A DNA stretch of 64,000 nt from the NCBI RefSeq assembly GCF_021021435.1, contig NZ_JAINWI010000010.1, forward strand, positions 186,001-250,000, written 5' to 3'. The position numbers and the translations under genes are program-made. Each line of letters starts with the position of its first letter. The stretch's first letter is position 1. Below are positions 63,084 through 64,000 of the stretch, one piece after another. The notes beneath the pieces were generated by a model. That model ran no database searches and had not been told where the DNA came from. It worked only from the letters and a program-made list of their open reading frames with translations. Source of the stretch: Seohaeicola saemankumensis (GTDB taxonomy: Bacteria; Pseudomonadota; Alphaproteobacteria; Rhodobacterales; Rhodobacteraceae).

Positions 63084-63515
63084 TCATTCGCCCTTCAGCT
63101 TCATCCGCAGGCTTTTCTCAAGCCGCCCCAAACGCTCGGCTGCGGCACCGATCTGGGTTTTCAGGTCGCGGATCTCGACCAGAACAGCATTGATATCGGG
63201 CGCAATGGCCGCTTCGTCAACAGGGGCCGCAACCCCATCGCCCTCGCCGGTCAGCAACCAGACGATCGAGACATTCAGAAGCCCTGCCATCATCGACAAT
63301 TTGTTCGCGCGGGGTTCCGACAGATCGTCCTCCCATCCGCGCACGGTGCTTTGCTTGACACCAAGCCGCCGCGCCAGCTGTTTCTGGCTCATACCGGCGG
63401 CTTCGCGGGCGGCTGCAACACGGTCACCGAAGGTGGCCATCTCGGGTCCGTACCAGTTTTCGTCAATATCCGGTCCGTCGGCCTCGATATGGGTATTCTC
63501 TTGGTCCGTTGTCAT
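63084..63515 (-). CDS. XRE-family helix-turn-helix regulator
   Basis: A 143-residue protein with an acidic N-terminus (residues 1-22), an HTH_XRE domain (AREAAGMSQKQLARRLGVKQ, STVRGWEDDLSEPR) and a coiled C-terminal helix (NAVLVEIRDLKTQIGAAAERLGRLEKSL in part). AGGGGAAAT precedes the ATG at 63515; longer frames run into the divergent aminotransferase gene. It is probably co-transcribed with sdhE. Confidence 0.88.
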   Translation of the reverse strand: MTTDQENTHIEADGPDIDENWYGPEMATFGDRVAAAREAAGMSQKQLARRLGVKQSTVRGWEDDLSEPRANKLSMMAGLLNVSIVWLLTGEGDGVAAPVDEAAIAPDINAVLVEIRDLKTQIGAAAERLGRLEKSLRMKLKGE

Positions 63516-63573
63516 ATTTCCCCTATCCACCGATCCTGCTTGATCGGCATTGCTACGCATCCTAAGACATTGA

Positions 63574-64000
<427 letters not shown>

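Overview
The window reads as the chromosome of a GC-rich alphaproteobacterium of the Rhodobacterales, probably the Roseobacter group. The evidence is the divergent phaZ / phaC-phaP-phaR polyhydroxyalkanoate locus, the hflK-hflC-DUF2065-degP cluster, several DUFs that I know mainly from that order (DUF2842, DUF2065, DUF1194), flavin-dependent ThyX, and an LdtR/PetP-like MarR protein. I cannot name a genus. About 71 protein genes are supported. I saw no rRNA, tRNA, CRISPR array, transposase, integrase or phage gene. Two genes run off the window ends: degP at the left and an aspartate-type aminotransferase at the right.

Layout. 1-4.6 kb: membrane-protein quality control (DegP/DegQ protease, DUF2065, HflC, HflK) and glutathione reductase. 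4.8-6.5 kb: a TIM-barrel isomerase/epimerase and a metallophosphoesterase, closed by a strong terminator. 6.7-14.5 kb: a seven-gene unit with a complete Opp/Dpp-type ABC importer followed by an acyl-CoA synthetase and a 3-hydroxybutyrate-dehydrogenase-like SDR. 14.5-20.9 kb: small membrane proteins, rpiA, a GST, serine deaminase, two tandem EamA transporters and thiamine pyrophosphokinase. 21-27.3 kb: a long acidic low-complexity protein, then purA, secG and pyrG. 27.4-30.5 kb: an obscure cluster with two tandem TerB-like proteins and a PhnD-like protein. 30.7-39.1 kb: a polar amino-acid-type ABC importer, two PuuA-type glutamine synthetase homologues, a class I amidotransferase and a PuuB-like oxidase, which suggests uptake and gamma-glutamylation of an amine or polyamine. 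39.2-46 kb: a DegT-family aminotransferase, a LysR regulator and the PHA locus with visible PhaR-type operators. 46-49.7 kb: a citF homologue without citD or citE, two alpha/beta hydrolases and a VOC protein. 49.9-51.8 kb: thrS. 52-54.6 kb: a four-gene bufferin-type (MNIO/DUF692) metallophore operon. 54.6-58.2 kb: small membrane proteins, an ArsC/Spx-like protein, a cold-shock protein, a zinc-ribbon ORF of lower GC, a short HPF-like protein and thyX. 58.4-60.9 kb: a surface-lipoprotein plus Slam pair. 60.9-64 kb: glyoxalase I, DUF1194, MarR, sdhE, an XRE regulator and the aminotransferase.

The systems most worth attention are the Slam/TbpB-like lipoprotein pair, the bufferin operon with its CGTGAC repeat promoter region, a 26-codon Arg-rich upstream ORF that overlaps the start of a glutamine synthetase gene, and a short dispersed repeat found five times, mostly just after stop codons. 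Most of the rest is ordinary core metabolism, and I mark it as such.
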